The notes under the pieces are model-generated. The model was not told the origin of the DNA. It made no database searches and saw nothing but the letters and a program-made list of their open reading frames with translations. Of a stretch of DNA of 64,000 nt, positions 1 through 11,532 are shown piece by piece. The stretch is from Rhizobiaceae bacterium (GTDB lineage: Bacteria > Pseudomonadota > Alphaproteobacteria > Rhizobiales > Rhizobiaceae): assembly GCA_019635775.1 (NCBI GenBank), contig JAHBYU010000013.1:62001-126000 (forward strand). The letters run 5' to 3'. Each line of letters starts with the position of its first letter. The stretch's first letter is position 1. Position numbers and translations under genes: made by a program.

Positions 1-986
1 GTGTCAGCGCGCAATCGGCGTCTCTCTATTCCGACAAGAAAATCGAGGTCGCCATGATGCTCGATGTCACCGATTCGATGGGCGGCCAGAAGATCAAGGA
101 CCTGAAGGCCGCTGCCAGCAATGCTGTCGATGCGCTGACCAAGAACCAGAACAAGGCCAATCCGCGCGTTCGCATCGCGTTGGTTCCCTATTCCGATGGT
201 GTGAACGTGGGCTCTGCTCTGGCGAAGGATGTGGTGTTCGTTGAGAAGTCTGGAGGATGGGATCTGCCGCCTCCGGAAGACGCCAGCAAATCCGAGATCA
301 ATTCGAACACTGGCACTGCCTCGGACACTTGCGCGACAGAGCGCAAGACCGTCGACCTCAAGGCGGACTTCAGCGACGATGGGCCCGACTCGATCCGCAC
401 GCGTAAGATCAGCGGCAAGTCTCGCGACTATCTGGCCAAAGTGAACCGCGACGACCGCCTCAACGCTTGCGCCAAGGCGGTGCTGAAGCCGCTCAGCGCG
501 GATGCCGATGCGCTGAAGAAGCAGATCAACGACTTCTCGGTTGCGGGTTATACGGCCGGTGCCACCGGGGTGCAGTGGACCTACTACATGCTCTCGGAGA
601 AATGGGCGCCCGCGATCAAGAAGGCCGGTCTGGGCGATGGTCCAGCGAAGGCCGATCCCAAAGAGGTCGCCAAGATTGCCATCCTGATGACCGATGGCGA
701 GTTCAACACGGCCCATGCAGACGTTACCGGCAATGTTCGTTCACAGGGAACGAAGTCACGATCCTACGCAGAATCGCTTTGCGACAACATGAAGAAGGAC
801 GGCATCGAGGTATTCACCATCGGCTTCAAGCTCACAAACAGCGACGCCAAGGGTGTGATGAAGAAGTGTGCCTCGCCGGATACCGGCGCCTTCAAGCGCT
901 ACTACGAGACCTCATCGGCGGAGGAACTCAACGACGCGTTCATGACGATCGCCCGAAACATCGAGGCGCTTGTCCTTACGAACTGA
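1..986 (+). CDS. TadG-like pilus assembly protein with VWA domain (5' partial)
   Basis: The reading frame is already open at base 3, so the true start lies upstream of the window; the ATG at 54 is internal. The visible part is a von Willebrand factor A domain. Its MIDAS-type motif D-V-T-D-S lies right after that ATG, and a second metal-site segment, LMTDGEFN, is near base 690. Such domains are typical of the C-terminal part of TadG-like and TadE-like proteins of rhizobial Flp/Tad pili, which sit in the envelope and help pilus assembly. Cysteines in the insert could form disulfides, which fits a periplasmic location. No other tad gene is visible because the window begins here, and the assignment rests on the VWA domain alone. 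A perfect hairpin terminator follows the stop. Confidence 0.75.
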   Translation, partial: VSAQSASLYSDKKIEVAMMLDVTDSMGGQKIKDLKAAASNAVDALTKNQNKANPRVRIALVPYSDGVNVGSALAKDVVFVEKSGGWDLPPPEDASKSEINSNTGTASDTCATERKTVDLKADFSDDGPDSIRTRKISGKSRDYLAKVNRDDRLNACAKAVLKPLSADADALKKQINDFSVAGYTAGATGVQWTYYMLSEKWAPAIKKAGLGDGPAKADPKEVAKIAILMTDGEFNTAHADVTGNVRSQGTKSRSYAESLCDNMKKDGIEVFTIGFKLTNSDAKGVMKKCASPDTGAFKRYYETSSAEELNDAFMTIARNIEALVLTN

Positions 987-1036
987 GACTTCCGCGCGGA
1001 CCGTCCAGGCAACACCGGGTGTTCCGCAAAAAGCAA

Positions 1037-1060
1037 GGGCCGCCTCGCGAGAGGCGGCCC
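1037..1060 (+). terminator. Hairpin terminator after the TadG-like gene
   Basis: A perfect 10-bp GC-rich stem (1037-1046 with 1051-1060) closes on a GCGA tetraloop, about 50 bases after the TadG-like stop. The following T-run is weak (GTGCTTTCG), so termination may be imperfect. The rest of 987-1294 holds no recognisable gene, only the probable promoter and leader of the next gene. Confidence 0.7.
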
Positions 1061-1294
1061 CGTGCTTTCGTCCGTGGCGCGGCCCGTGGCCGTAGCAAGG
1101 CTACCGGCCGCGCTTCATGCCGCGATCAGGAAGGCTGCTTCCCGAAAGGGCAATCCGCACGAGCCACGCTCTGGAAACCGAAACCACTCGACATCGGATC
1201 ACCTCCTTTCGTTTCGTTGAACACAGAGGATATGATGGGGTGCCGAAGAGCGATTGACAAGTGGGCCGCGACATCGCGCGGAAATGGGTGGCGA

Positions 1295-2575
1295 ATGGAC
1301 AGCGCAGACAGGACCGCACAGGTGATCCGGACAATCGTCGGGCAATTGCAGCCAGGCTTTGCCGTCCGTCTCTGGAGCGGCGAGCGCATAGAGCCTGCCG
1401 ATGGCGGTACGGACGGGCCGACACTCGTGATCAACGACAGCGGCATTGTCGGGCGCGTGCTGCGGCGGCCGACATTCAGGACGCTGATCGAACTCTGGGT
1501 CTCGAAAGCCGTGGACATAGAAAACGGCTCGCTGTTCGACATCGTGGAGCGCCGCAAGCGCGGCGGCCAGCTCAAGGCGAAGCTGCGCGGCCTGCCCAGG
1601 TGGAAACTCCTGCGCGAGGCGTCGGCACTCTTCTTTTCATCGGGGCGTAGCCAGGGTGTCGGCGATCTGGCTAGCCGGGTCGCCAGCGGCTCGGACAAAG
1701 AGGCCATCACCCACCACTACGACATCTCGAACGAGTTCTACCAGCTCTTCCTCGACAAGCGGATGCTCTACAGCTGCGGCTATTTCACGGACTTCGCCAA
1801 TGATATCGACAAAGCCCAGCTCGACAAGCTCGACCATATCTGCCGCAAGCTGAGGCTGAAGCCCGGCGAAACGATGCTCGACATCGGCTCCGGCTGGGGC
1901 GCGCTGCTCATCCACGCCGTCAAGCATTACGGTGTGACCGGGACGGGCGTGTCGCTTTCCGAGGCTCAGACGGCGCTTGCGCGCGAACGCATCCGTTCCG
2001 AAGGCCTTGAGGACAGGATCTCCATCGAGGTGAAGCCCTATACGGAGCTGAACGGCAGGAGTTTCGACAAGATCTCGTCGATCGGCATGTTCGAGCATGT
2101 CGGCTTTGCGCATCATGACGAATATTTCAACGCGGTGCATCGTCTGCTGAAGCCGGGTGGGATCTATCTGCATCACGCGATCACAAGACGGATGAAGCGC
2201 GACATGCGAACCTTCCATCGCAAGGGACCGGGCTACCGGGCGATGATCAAGTACATCTTCCCCGGCGCCGAGCTAGACGCGATCGGCCTGACTGCGAACA
2301 ACCTGGAATCGCACGGCTTCGAGGTCCACGACATCGAGAACCTGCGTGAGCACTATGCACGCACCTGCCGCCTGTGGGCCGAGCGGTTGCAGGCGCGATT
2401 CGACGAGGCGATCGCGGAAGTGGGCGAGGCGAAGGCACGGCTCTGGCTGCTTTACCTTGCGGGGTGTTCGCTCGGCTTCGACGGCGGATCGATCATGATC
2501 TACCAGACAGTCGCGACCAGACGCGCGAAAGGCCCGAGCGGCCTTCCGCCGACGCGCGCCGATCTGTATCGCTAG
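1295..2575 (+). CDS. cfa: Cyclopropane-fatty-acyl-phospholipid synthase family methyltransferase
   Basis: This 426-residue protein belongs to the CFA synthase family. These enzymes transfer a methylene from S-adenosylmethionine to cis double bonds of membrane phospholipid acyl chains, stabilising the membrane in stress and stationary phase. The N-terminal third is the family's variable region. The hallmark block YDISNEFYQLFL is followed by the SAM-binding loop LDIGSGWG (about residues 195-202) and the segment IGMFEHVG. The frame is open far upstream, but that part is a shadow of the TadG-like gene. I chose the ATG at 1295; another ATG at 1232 would add 21 residues but has an A/G-rich stretch too close to serve well as a ribosome site. 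It appears monocistronic. A different lipid methyltransferase activity is possible. Confidence 0.85.
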   Translation: MDSADRTAQVIRTIVGQLQPGFAVRLWSGERIEPADGGTDGPTLVINDSGIVGRVLRRPTFRTLIELWVSKAVDIENGSLFDIVERRKRGGQLKAKLRGLPRWKLLREASALFFSSGRSQGVGDLASRVASGSDKEAITHHYDISNEFYQLFLDKRMLYSCGYFTDFANDIDKAQLDKLDHICRKLRLKPGETMLDIGSGWGALLIHAVKHYGVTGTGVSLSEAQTALARERIRSEGLEDRISIEVKPYTELNGRSFDKISSIGMFEHVGFAHHDEYFNAVHRLLKPGGIYLHHAITRRMKRDMRTFHRKGPGYRAMIKYIFPGAELDAIGLTANNLESHGFEVHDIENLREHYARTCRLWAERLQARFDEAIAEVGEAKARLWLLYLAGCSLGFDGGSIMIYQTVATRRAKGPSGLPPTRADLYR

Positions 2576-2578
2576 GCT

Positions 2579-3313
2579 TCAGTCGAGGAACCGCATGGTG
2601 TCGCCGACCTGCACCGGGCCAGGCCGGATCACCTCGCAATAGACGCCGATATTGTGCCGGTTGTGGCGCACCAGCGTGCGCAGGATGTCCGGGTCGAAGT
2701 CGAGGCCTTGCTGGCCGATAATGGTGAAGCCGCATCGGCGGCAGGGTTCGGTGATCTCGAGCTCGACCGCGCCCACCATGAGCCGCCGTCCAATCCAGTC
2801 GGTTTCGGGAAAGCGGCCAGCGACCGGTTGCATATCGATCAGGATGTTGGGCCGGAACCGCCGCGGGTCAGGACTGCCGGTCGGATGGCGCGCCTTCAGT
2901 TCGGCAAGAGACGCGGTCGTCAGAAGATGGACCGGCGCCTTCCGGTAACGTGGTGCTTCCGGAACGCTTCCTGCTTTGAAGCGCCGAACGGCGGTTTCAA
3001 ATCCCAGAAAAGTGCTCGCCGCGCGATCCGCCTCATTGCTCGGTGCAGGAAGCCAGGCGCCGCCCGGTACCCTGATCTCCAGTGCATCGCCAACCAGGCG
3101 GGCTGCGATCCGGGGCGCGCCATGCCACTTACGGTCGGAGTCCGGCCGTGCAATTTCCCCCGTTGCCGCGTCGATCAGGCCGAAGAGGCGGTCCCCTTCG
3201 ACACCGTCTCTATGGAATGCTGCCGTGTCGAGCCCTTCGCCGTCGAGCGAACTCGCCGGATAACGCCAAAGGCCGGCTATGCGCCCGGCGACCTGACCGG
3301 ACGAATTATCCAT
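2579..3313 (-). CDS. MOSC domain-containing protein
   Basis: The predicted protein (244 aa) has an N-terminal MOSC beta-barrel segment (RIAGLWRYPASSLDGE, EGDRLFGLID) and a C-terminal MOSC domain with the cysteine-bearing segment ITEPCRRCGFT. MOSC domains are found in molybdenum cofactor sulfurases and in mARC/YcbX-type Moco reductases. The family suggests sulfur or molybdenum-cofactor chemistry, but the substrate is unknown. The ATG at 3313 lacks a clear Shine-Dalgarno; a TTG at 3334 overlaps the acs stop as TTGA and would couple the gene to acs. The gene sits directly downstream of acs on the same strand and converges on the CFA synthase gene, only 3 bases away. Confidence 0.8.
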   Translation of the reverse strand: MDNSSGQVAGRIAGLWRYPASSLDGEGLDTAAFHRDGVEGDRLFGLIDAATGEIARPDSDRKWHGAPRIAARLVGDALEIRVPGGAWLPAPSNEADRAASTFLGFETAVRRFKAGSVPEAPRYRKAPVHLLTTASLAELKARHPTGSPDPRRFRPNILIDMQPVAGRFPETDWIGRRLMVGAVELEITEPCRRCGFTIIGQQGLDFDPDILRTLVRHNRHNIGVYCEVIRPGPVQVGDTMRFLD

Positions 3314-3330
3314 GTGGGGAAGGGCGTGGC

Positions 3331-5286
<1,956 letters not shown>

Positions 5287-5459
5287 GTTGGCCTTTTCCT
5301 CCCCTGTGGCTGCGTTGCGGCCATGGGCGGCTGCGCAAGCCTGCAATGTGCGCGCATTTATTATCAGTTCACCGTTGAGGGCAACATTAGACGTTCGATC
5401 CGCGCGGCGGCTTGCCGCACCTAGGCGCGGAGGAGTAGGCCGCCATTGCATGGGTGAAT

Positions 5460-5494
5460 TATGTTAGCACTTGCCGTGATGTGCTGCTAACATA
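5460..5494. promoter_or_regulatory. 10-bp perfect inverted repeat between acs and usg
   Basis: TATGTTAGCA (5460-5469) and TGCTAACATA (5485-5494) are perfect inverted copies separated by 15 bases. The centre-to-centre spacing is about 25 bp, so both halves face roughly similar sides of the helix, as for a dimeric regulator with separated half sites. The element lies in the 321-base gap between divergent acs (starts 5286) and usg (starts 5608). The rest of that gap holds no gene. The identity of any binding protein is unknown. Confidence 0.5.
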
Positions 5495-5607
5495 CTGAAA
5501 TCACGAAGCTTTTATTCCCGCAGAATGCGAATTTCAATAGACGGGTAAGGAAATTTCTGGAGACTTGGATTTCGGAGGATGACGATTCTCAGGAGCAGGG
5601 TACCGGA

Positions 5608-5880
5608 ATGCGCAGTCACGCTGAAATGGAAATGATACTGAAAGGCTACGGTCTCACCACGGCGGAAATATTCTACCACATGCCCGACCACCCGCATGTC
5701 CTGCAAAGCTATATCTGGCAGGACTACGACCTCGCGCCGAAATTTCCGGCCATGAGCCGCTTTATCGAGTTCTGGAAGTCCAGACTGGAAGGGCCGCTTC
5801 ATTCCGTGCGCTACACGCACAAGAAACTGATCTCGCCTTCGGAGTGGCGCAACGTGAGCGGCGAGTTTGCTCTGAACTGA
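5608..5880 (+). CDS. usg: Usg family protein
   Basis: This small protein (90 aa) matches the Usg family of alphaproteobacteria, first noted beside trp genes in Caulobacter. The conserved core is clear: LKGYGLTTAEIFYHMPDHP, then LQSYIWQDYDLAPKFP, and a C-terminal LISPSEWRNV. The biochemical role is not known. The start follows an AGGAG about 12 bases upstream. The gene is transcribed divergently from acs and ends just before a symmetrical hairpin shared with the convergent YggS gene. The length is normal for the family, and the family call is confident although function is not. Confidence 0.9.
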   Translation: MRSHAEMEMILKGYGLTTAEIFYHMPDHPHVLQSYIWQDYDLAPKFPAMSRFIEFWKSRLEGPLHSVRYTHKKLISPSEWRNVSGEFALN

Positions 5881-5898
5881 GGACAGTTGTGCTGCGAT

Positions 5899-5923
5899 CA
5901 GGCCGGCTGATATCACCGGCCTG
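5899..5923. terminator. Bidirectional hairpin between usg and yggS
   Basis: CAGGCCGG (5899-5906) and CCGGCCTG (5916-5923) form a perfect 8-bp stem with a 9-base loop, in the gap between two convergent genes. The T-rich flank is weak on both sides. Position and symmetry suggest a shared terminator. Confidence 0.5.
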
Positions 5924-5973
5924 TCGCGTTTCCTGTCAGGTCTTGGGCTTCAAAGGCTCCGGTCGCCGGCTGG

Positions 5974-6636
5974 CTACCGGCACCCGAAGATCGCAGATCC
6001 GACGCGCACAGATGTCGCACCGAAGGCGACCGCTATTTCATAATCGCCCGACATGCCCATCGACAGCCTGCCGACACCGGCCTCTGCGGCGAGCTTTGAC
6101 AGCAGCGCGAAATGCGGGCCGGGGTTCTCGTCGGCCGGCGGGATGCACATCAGCCCCTCTATGGCCAGACCGTGAAGCTCTCGGCACCGCTTCACGAATG
6201 CCACCGCTTCCATTGGTTCTATGCCGGCCTTCTGCGGTTCGGAACCGGTATTGACCTGCACGTACAGCCGGAGACCCTTGCCCTGCTTGGCAATTTCCTT
6301 CGCCAGTTCGGCGGCGATCTTCTCGCGGTCGACCGTCTCGATGACGTCGAAGAGCGCCACCGCCTCCTTCGCCTTGTTGGACTGTAGCGGGCCGATGAGA
6401 TGGAGCTCAATGTCCGGAAAATCGGTCTTCAGCGAAGGCCATTTTCCTTGGGCCTCCTGCACCCGGTTCTCGCCGAATACCCGTTGGCCGGCCTCGATCA
6501 CCGGCCGGATCGCATCGGCGTCGAATGTCTTTGACACGGCGACCAGCGTCACCGACCCGGCAGGTCGCCGCGCCTCACGTTCCGCGGCGGCTATCGTGGA
6601 TCGCACCTCGTTCAACTGCTTTACGGCGTCGCCCAT
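5974..6636 (-). CDS. yggS: YggS/PipY family pyridoxal phosphate-binding protein
   Basis: The 220-residue protein is a member of the PLP-binding YggS/PROSC family, which buffers vitamin B6 and affects amino-acid and keto-acid balance without a known catalytic reaction. The PLP lysine lies in the N-terminal LVAVSKTF segment. Other family marks are FGENRVQEA, HLIGPLQSNK, the strand ending VNTGSEPQK, LSMGMSGDYEIAVAFG and a final VRVGSAIFG that contacts phosphate. The start at 6636 fits the family length; the frame runs about 34 codons further upstream without similarity. It is divergent from leuS with 140 bases between starts. Confidence 0.93.
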   Translation of the reverse strand: MGDAVKQLNEVRSTIAAAEREARRPAGSVTLVAVSKTFDADAIRPVIEAGQRVFGENRVQEAQGKWPSLKTDFPDIELHLIGPLQSNKAKEAVALFDVIETVDREKIAAELAKEIAKQGKGLRLYVQVNTGSEPQKAGIEPMEAVAFVKRCRELHGLAIEGLMCIPPADENPGPHFALLSKLAAEAGVGRLSMGMSGDYEIAVAFGATSVRVGSAIFGCR

Positions 6637-6776
6637 GCCTTTTCCGTTCCGTTTGGGGCCGTTCGGCGGCCTCCCGGAGTTGACGCTTGGGGCAATACAT
6701 GGTGAAGGTCCGCCCCGAATTCCCTGATCCGGCGGCAACGCGCGGATCGCCTGCTCTTTTAAGTGAAATACCGGTC

Positions 6777-9410
6777 ATGGCAACCGAACGATACAACGCC
6801 CGAGCGTCCGAACCGAAATGGCAGAAGGCCTGGGACGCCGCAAAGCTCTTCGAAACGAAGAACGACGACCCTCGGCCGAAATATTACGTGCTCGAGATGT
6901 TCCCCTATCCATCCGGGCGCATCCATATGGGCCATGTGCGCAACTACACGATGGGCGATGTCGTGGCGCGGCACCGCCGCGCGTTGGGCTACAACGTCCT
7001 GCATCCGATGGGCTGGGATGCCTTCGGTCTGCCGGCCGAGAACGCAGCGCGGGACCGTGGCGTCAATCCGCGTGCCTGGACCTACCAGAACATCGAGGCG
7101 ATGAAGGCGCAGCTGAAGGTAATGGGCCTTTCGCTGGACTGGGCGCGCGAGATCGCCACCTGCGATCCGTCCTACTACAGACACCAGCAGAAGATGTTTC
7201 TCGACTTCTGGAAGGCGGGGCTGGTGGAGCGTCGCTCGGCCAAGGTCAACTGGGACCCCGAGGACATGACGGTGCTTGCCAACGAGCAGGTCATCGACGG
7301 ACGCGGCTGGCGTTCGGGTGCGCTGGTCGAGCAGCGCGACCTGACGCAGTGGTTCTTCAAGATCACGTCCATGTCACAGGATCTGCTGGACAGTCTGGAC
7401 ACGCTCGACAAGTGGCCCGAGAAGGTCAAGCTGATGCAGGCCAACTGGATAGGCCGCTCGGAAGGCCTGCTGCTGCGCTGGAAGCTCGATGCGGGAACCG
7501 CGCCGGCTGGCGAGACTGAACTGGAAGTCTACACAACGCGCCCGGACACGATCTTCGGCGCGTCGTTCATGGCGATCGCGGCCGACCATCCGCTGGCGAA
7601 GAAGGCGGCGCAGGGCAATCCGGAACTGTCGGCCTTCATCGATGAAATCCGTCATCGCGGCACTGCCGCCGCAGAACTGGAGACCGCCGAGAAGCGAGGC
7701 TTCGACACCGGGATTCGTGTCGTGCATCCGTTCGACCCTGCATGGACCTTGCCGGTCTATGTCGCCAATTTCGTGCTGATGGAATACGGCACGGGCGCCA
7801 TCTTCGGCTGCCCGGCGCACGACCAGCGCGACCTCGACTTCGCCAACAAATACGGCCTGCCGGTCACGCCCGTGGTGATGCCCGATGGGGCCGACGCCAG
7901 CACCTTTAGCGTGCTGGAGGAGGCGTTTGTCGACGATGGGTCGATGATCAATTCGCGCTTCCTCGACGGCATGAAGCCCAAGGAAGCCTTCGACGCGGTT
8001 GCCGAGCGCCTGTCTGGCGACGTACTGAACGGACGGCCACAAGCAGAGCGCAAGGTGCAGTTCCGCCTGCGCGACTGGTTGATCTCGCGCCAGCGCTACT
8101 GGGGCTGCCCGATTCCCGTCATCCACTGCGAGGCCTGCGGGGCCGTGCCGGTTCCCGAATCGGCGCTGCCTATCGAACTTCCGCTGGATGTCACCTTCGA
8201 CAGGCCGGGAAATCCGCTCGACCACCATCCGACGTGGAAGCATGTCGACTGCCCGCAATGCGGCAAGCCCGCTCGGCGCGACACCGACACGATGGATACG
8301 TTCGTCGATTCGTCCTGGTATTTCGCGCGCTTTACCGACCCGTGGAACGAGACGTCTCCGACGACGCTCTCCGTCGTCGACGGCGCGAAGGGCTGGTTGC
8401 CGGTCAATCAGTACATCGGGGGCATCGAGCATGCGATCCTGCATCTGCTCTATTCCCGTTTCTATGCCCGGGCGATGAAGGCGACCGGCCACCTCAACGC
8501 GGTCGACGAGCCGTTCGAAGGCCTGTTCACGCAGGGCATGGTGGTGCACGAGACCTACAAGGGCCCTGACGGCTGGGTAACGCCAGCCGAGATCAAGGTC
8601 GAGGAGTTCGACGGTTCGCGCCGGGCATTCCTTCTCTCCGATGGAACGCCGATCGAGATCGGCTCGATCGAGAAGATGTCGAAGTCGAAGAAGAACGTGG
8701 TCGATCCCGACGACATCATCGGCAGCTATGGCGCTGATACCGCCCGCTGGTTCATGCTCAGCGATTCACCGCCCGAGCGTGACGTGATCTGGACCGAGGC
8801 CGGCGTCGAGGGCGCGCATCGTTTCGTTCAGCGTCTTTGGCGGCTCGTTTCCGAAGCTGCGCCCGGTGTTGCCGGTGTTGCTCCGGCGGCTGGCCGCGAG
8901 GGCGATGCCCTGTCACTGTCCAGGGCGGCTCACAGGATCGTGAAGTCTGTCGGAGAAGAGATTGAACGGCTCGGCTTCAACAAGGCAGTGGCGCGCATCT
9001 ACGAACTCGCGAACGCGCTGCAGGGACCGGTTTCGGATATCGCGGCCGGCAGGGCCTCGCCAGAGCTGAAGGCGGCGACACGCGAAGCGTTCGAAATGTT
9101 GATCGGGCTGATCGCCCCTATGATGCCGCATCTTGCCGAGGAGTGCCATGCTGCGCTTGGCGGCTCCGGCCTTGTGGCCGACAGACCATGGCCAGCCTAT
9201 GATCCGGAACTTACTGTGGACAGCGAGATCGTCATGCCGGTGCAGATAAACGGCAAGAAGCGGGGGGATTTGACAATCGCCCGCGACGCAGATCAATCTG
9301 CCGTCGAGAAAGCCGCGCTCGAACTCGATGTCGTGCAGAAGGCTCTCGAGGGGAAGACGCCGCGCAAGGTCATCGTCGTGCCGCAGAGGATCGTCAATGT
9401 CGTCATCTGA
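6777..9410 (+). CDS. leuS: Leucyl-tRNA synthetase
   Basis: LeuS charges tRNA-Leu with leucine in the cytoplasm. The 877-residue length is normal for bacterial enzymes. The class I signature HMGH is at about residues 50-53 and KMSKS at about 633-637. Between them lies the CP1 editing domain (including [13 protein letters not shown] and the segment [17 protein letters not shown]), which hydrolyses mischarged tRNA. A zinc-ribbon-like [10 protein letters not shown]...CPQCG pair lies in the insert before the catalytic core resumes. The start at 6777 gives the normal MATERYNA N-terminus. The stop overlaps the lptE start by 14 bases, so the two genes are likely co-transcribed and coupled. Confidence 0.98.
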   Translation: MATERYNARASEPKWQKAWDAAKLFETKNDDPRPKYYVLEMFPYPSGRIHMGHVRNYTMGDVVARHRRALGYNVLHPMGWDAFGLPAENAARDRGVNPRAWTYQNIEAMKAQLKVMGLSLDWAREIATCDPSYYRHQQKMFLDFWKAGLVERRSAKVNWDPEDMTVLANEQVIDGRGWRSGALVEQRDLTQWFFKITSMSQDLLDSLDTLDKWPEKVKLMQANWIGRSEGLLLRWKLDAGTAPAGETELEVYTTRPDTIFGASFMAIAADHPLAKKAAQGNPELSAFIDEIRHRGTAAAELETAEKRGFDTGIRVVHPFDPAWTLPVYVANFVLMEYGTGAIFGCPAHDQRDLDFANKYGLPVTPVVMPDGADASTFSVLEEAFVDDGSMINSRFLDGMKPKEAFDAVAERLSGDVLNGRPQAERKVQFRLRDWLISRQRYWGCPIPVIHCEACGAVPVPESALPIELPLDVTFDRPGNPLDHHPTWKHVDCPQCGKPARRDTDTMDTFVDSSWYFARFTDPWNETSPTTLSVVDGAKGWLPVNQYIGGIEHAILHLLYSRFYARAMKATGHLNAVDEPFEGLFTQGMVVHETYKGPDGWVTPAEIKVEEFDGSRRAFLLSDGTPIEIGSIEKMSKSKKNVVDPDDIIGSYGADTARWFMLSDSPPERDVIWTEAGVEGAHRFVQRLWRLVSEAAPGVAGVAPAAGREGDALSLSRAAHRIVKSVGEEIERLGFNKAVARIYELANALQGPVSDIAAGRASPELKAATREAFEMLIGLIAPMMPHLAEECHAALGGSGLVADRPWPAYDPELTVDSEIVMPVQINGKKRGDLTIARDADQSAVEKAALELDVVQKALEGKTPRKVIVVPQRIVNVVI

Positions 9411-9948
9411 TCGGTCCTTCCGCAGTGTTTGCCGCCGCGCAGCCATGCTGTCGATCCTGATGGTCCTGCCGCTGGCGGCTGCATGCACGGTCAAGCCGCT
9501 CTATTCAAACCCCGCGTCCGGCAAGCCGCAGGGCGAGGTCACGGCCGATCTGTCGCTGATCGGCATCAAGCCGGTTTCCACCCGTTACGCCCAGCAGGTG
9601 CGAAACAACCTGATCTTCCTGTTTGGTCGTGGCGCCGGCCAGCCAGCGACGCCTGCGTATACGCTGACGCTCAACGTCACGTCAGTCCATCAGTCCGGTG
9701 CCGTGGTGCAGCGTGGACAGGACAACGAGCCGACCGCCGGCACGGTGACGATGACAGCAAGCTATTCGCTGACGGCGGCAGGCAGCGGCGAAATCATCGC
9801 GACGGGTCGCAAGCAAATCGCGTCGCAGTATGACGTGCCGCAGCAGGAGTTCGCAGCCTATCGCGCTCGTCTCAATGCAGAGGATCGCGCGGCGCGTGAG
9901 CTTGCTGAACTTCTCAATCTGGCCATTGCGCAGGATCTGTCAAAATAA
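9397..9948 (+). CDS. lptE: LPS assembly lipoprotein LptE
   Basis: LptE is the outer-membrane lipoprotein that plugs the LptD barrel and delivers lipopolysaccharide to the cell surface. The predicted 183-residue protein has a basic N-terminus, a hydrophobic core and a lipobox ending in Cys-30 (LAAAC), followed by VKPLYS, typical of alphaproteobacterial LptE. The start at 9397 has a GAGGA six bases upstream and overlaps the end of leuS by 14 bases, the usual leuS-lptE arrangement. In many Rhizobiales holA (DNA polymerase III delta) follows; here the next gene is convergent and unrelated. Confidence 0.85.
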   Translation: MSSSDRSFRSVCRRAAMLSILMVLPLAAACTVKPLYSNPASGKPQGEVTADLSLIGIKPVSTRYAQQVRNNLIFLFGRGAGQPATPAYTLTLNVTSVHQSGAVVQRGQDNEPTAGTVTMTASYSLTAAGSGEIIATGRKQIASQYDVPQQEFAAYRARLNAEDRAARELAELLNLAIAQDLSK

Positions 9949-9961
9949 CAGGCGGCCACTG

Positions 9962-10768
9962 TCAGGCGATTTCCACGGACAATCCAGGAAGGTCGAAACC
10001 ATCGATCTCGGTTGACCAGCGTTCGCCGGGCAGAACAGGGAATGCTCGCGTCAGCGTCCCCGTCGTCACGATCTCGCCGGCTATCAGCGGGGGATTGAGC
10101 CTGTCGCGTGAAAGTACCTCCGCCAGATGAGCCAGCGCATGCACCTGCCCGTCCAGCACATTGGTCCCAAAGCCCGTGTCGACCACCTTGCCATTGCAGC
10201 TCAGCCGGATCGTCAGTCCGGACAGGTCCGCGGCGAGCGTATCCAGATCGGCTTCCGAAAGCATCCGCCTCGGACCGACAAAGAGTCTTCCGTGAAGGCC
10301 GCCGTCGGCCACGCAATCGGCAACCTTGAATTTCCAGGCCGGAAAAATCGACTGCACGAACTCGAAGCCGTGGGCGACCCAACCGATGGAGCGGGAAATG
10401 GCATCAACGCCCATACCCGGCGTGATGTCGCGCGACAGTCCGAAGACGATCTCCGGCTCGATGCGCGGTTCTGGCAATTGAGAGACCCCGACGCGGTCGT
10501 CCGACGAGGCATAGCGAACCGTCGTGTCGTAGATGTCACCCCAAATTGGCCGGAAGACGCCATATTCGTCCCAGATCGTGCGGTTTGTGAAGCCGATCTT
10601 GCGACCCACCGGCTTTTCGCCGCGCGCCACGCGAAGCGAGCGCAGTTCGGCCGTCACGGCATAGGCGTCAGCTTCGGAGAGGTCCGGATCGCTGGCCGTG
10701 AACGGCTCTATTTGGATGCCGCTCTCGGTTGCGTCCAGAACGGTTCTGGCGATTGCGGCGACGTCCAT
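9962..10768 (-). CDS. 2-keto-4-pentenoate hydratase / fumarylacetoacetase-fold protein
   Basis: This 268-residue protein belongs to the hydratase/decarboxylase branch of the fumarylacetoacetate hydrolase superfamily (MhpD/DmpE-like). Such metal-dependent enzymes hydrate 2-hydroxypentadienoate-type compounds in aromatic catabolism. Family features include VGRKIGFTNR, the acidic metal-site segment EPRIEPEIVFGLSRDI, and the late block VDTGFGTNVLDGQVHAL followed by PLIAGEIVTTGTLT. No other meta-cleavage genes are nearby, so the physiological substrate is open. It is 12 bases upstream of the transaldolase-like gene's end on the same strand, suggesting a two-gene unit whose metabolic link is unclear. 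Confidence 0.8.
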   Translation of the reverse strand: MDVAAIARTVLDATESGIQIEPFTASDPDLSEADAYAVTAELRSLRVARGEKPVGRKIGFTNRTIWDEYGVFRPIWGDIYDTTVRYASSDDRVGVSQLPEPRIEPEIVFGLSRDITPGMGVDAISRSIGWVAHGFEFVQSIFPAWKFKVADCVADGGLHGRLFVGPRRMLSEADLDTLAADLSGLTIRLSCNGKVVDTGFGTNVLDGQVHALAHLAEVLSRDRLNPPLIAGEIVTTGTLTRAFPVLPGERWSTEIDGFDLPGLSVEIA

Positions 10769-10780
10769 AACTGACTGGAC

Positions 10781-11437
10781 TTAGCCGATCTTCTGGCCGG
10801 TCTTGGCCCAGTCAGCCAGGAAGGCGGCCAGCCCCTTGTCGGTCAACGGATGATTGACCAGCGCCTTCAACGTCGCGGGCGGCGCCGTAACGACATCGGC
10901 TCCGATCAAGGCGGCCTGTTTCACATGATTCACGGTGCGCACGGAGGCGGTCAGGATTTCGGTCGGGAAATCGAAATTGTCGTAGATCTGACGGATTTCG
11001 GCAATCAGTTCCATGCCGTCCGAGCCAGTGTCGTCGATGCGGCCGACGAAGGGCGAAATGAAGGTCGCGCCGGCCTTGGCGGCGAGAAGCGCCTGGTTGG
11101 CCGAAAAGCAGAGCGTGACGTTAACGAGGCGGTTCATGCTTGTGCGGATGGTGCGGCAGGCCTTCAACCCGTCAAGCGTCAGCGGCACCTTGATGCAGAC
11201 ATTGTCCGCGATCCTGGCCAGAACCTCAGCTTCCTTGATCATCTGGTCATATTCCGTGGCGACGACCTCAGCCGAGACCGGTCCTTCGACGATCGAGCAG
11301 ATTTCCTTCGTGACCTCGGTGATGTTTCCACCGGATTTCAGGATCAGCGACGGATTGGTGGTCACGCCGTCGACCAGCCCGAGATCGTGCAATTCGCGGA
11401 TTTCCTTGATGTCTGCGGTATCGACGAAAAACTTCAT
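10781..11437 (-). CDS. fsa: Transaldolase-like fructose-6-phosphate aldolase
   Basis: At 218 residues this is the short TalB-like/FSA subfamily of class I aldolases rather than a classical transaldolase of over 300 residues. It starts [10 protein letters not shown], carries the GVTTNPSLI signature near residue 25 and the Schiff-base lysine in CIKVPLT (about residue 85). Later come the family segments [26 protein letters not shown] and VTAPPATL. It should act in the pentose phosphate pathway or in dihydroxyacetone aldol chemistry; sequence alone does not separate transaldolase from F6P aldolase activity. The hydratase gene follows it closely on the same strand, and it is divergent from priA. 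Confidence 0.9.
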   Translation of the reverse strand: MKFFVDTADIKEIRELHDLGLVDGVTTNPSLILKSGGNITEVTKEICSIVEGPVSAEVVATEYDQMIKEAEVLARIADNVCIKVPLTLDGLKACRTIRTSMNRLVNVTLCFSANQALLAAKAGATFISPFVGRIDDTGSDGMELIAEIRQIYDNFDFPTEILTASVRTVNHVKQAALIGADVVTAPPATLKALVNHPLTDKGLAAFLADWAKTGQKIG

Positions 11438-11532
11438 GGCGGTTTCCTTCCGATGCTCGGGCGTGTTCTTCAGGGATCTTCGACCCCGGCTGGCCTTTGC
11501 TCTAGCCGAAAGTCACGGCAAGGTCACGCGCC

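Noticed and set aside
467-1294. Upstream extension of the CFA synthase frame
   Set aside because: The extra codons overlap the TadG-like gene in another frame and a terminator, and show no CFA similarity.
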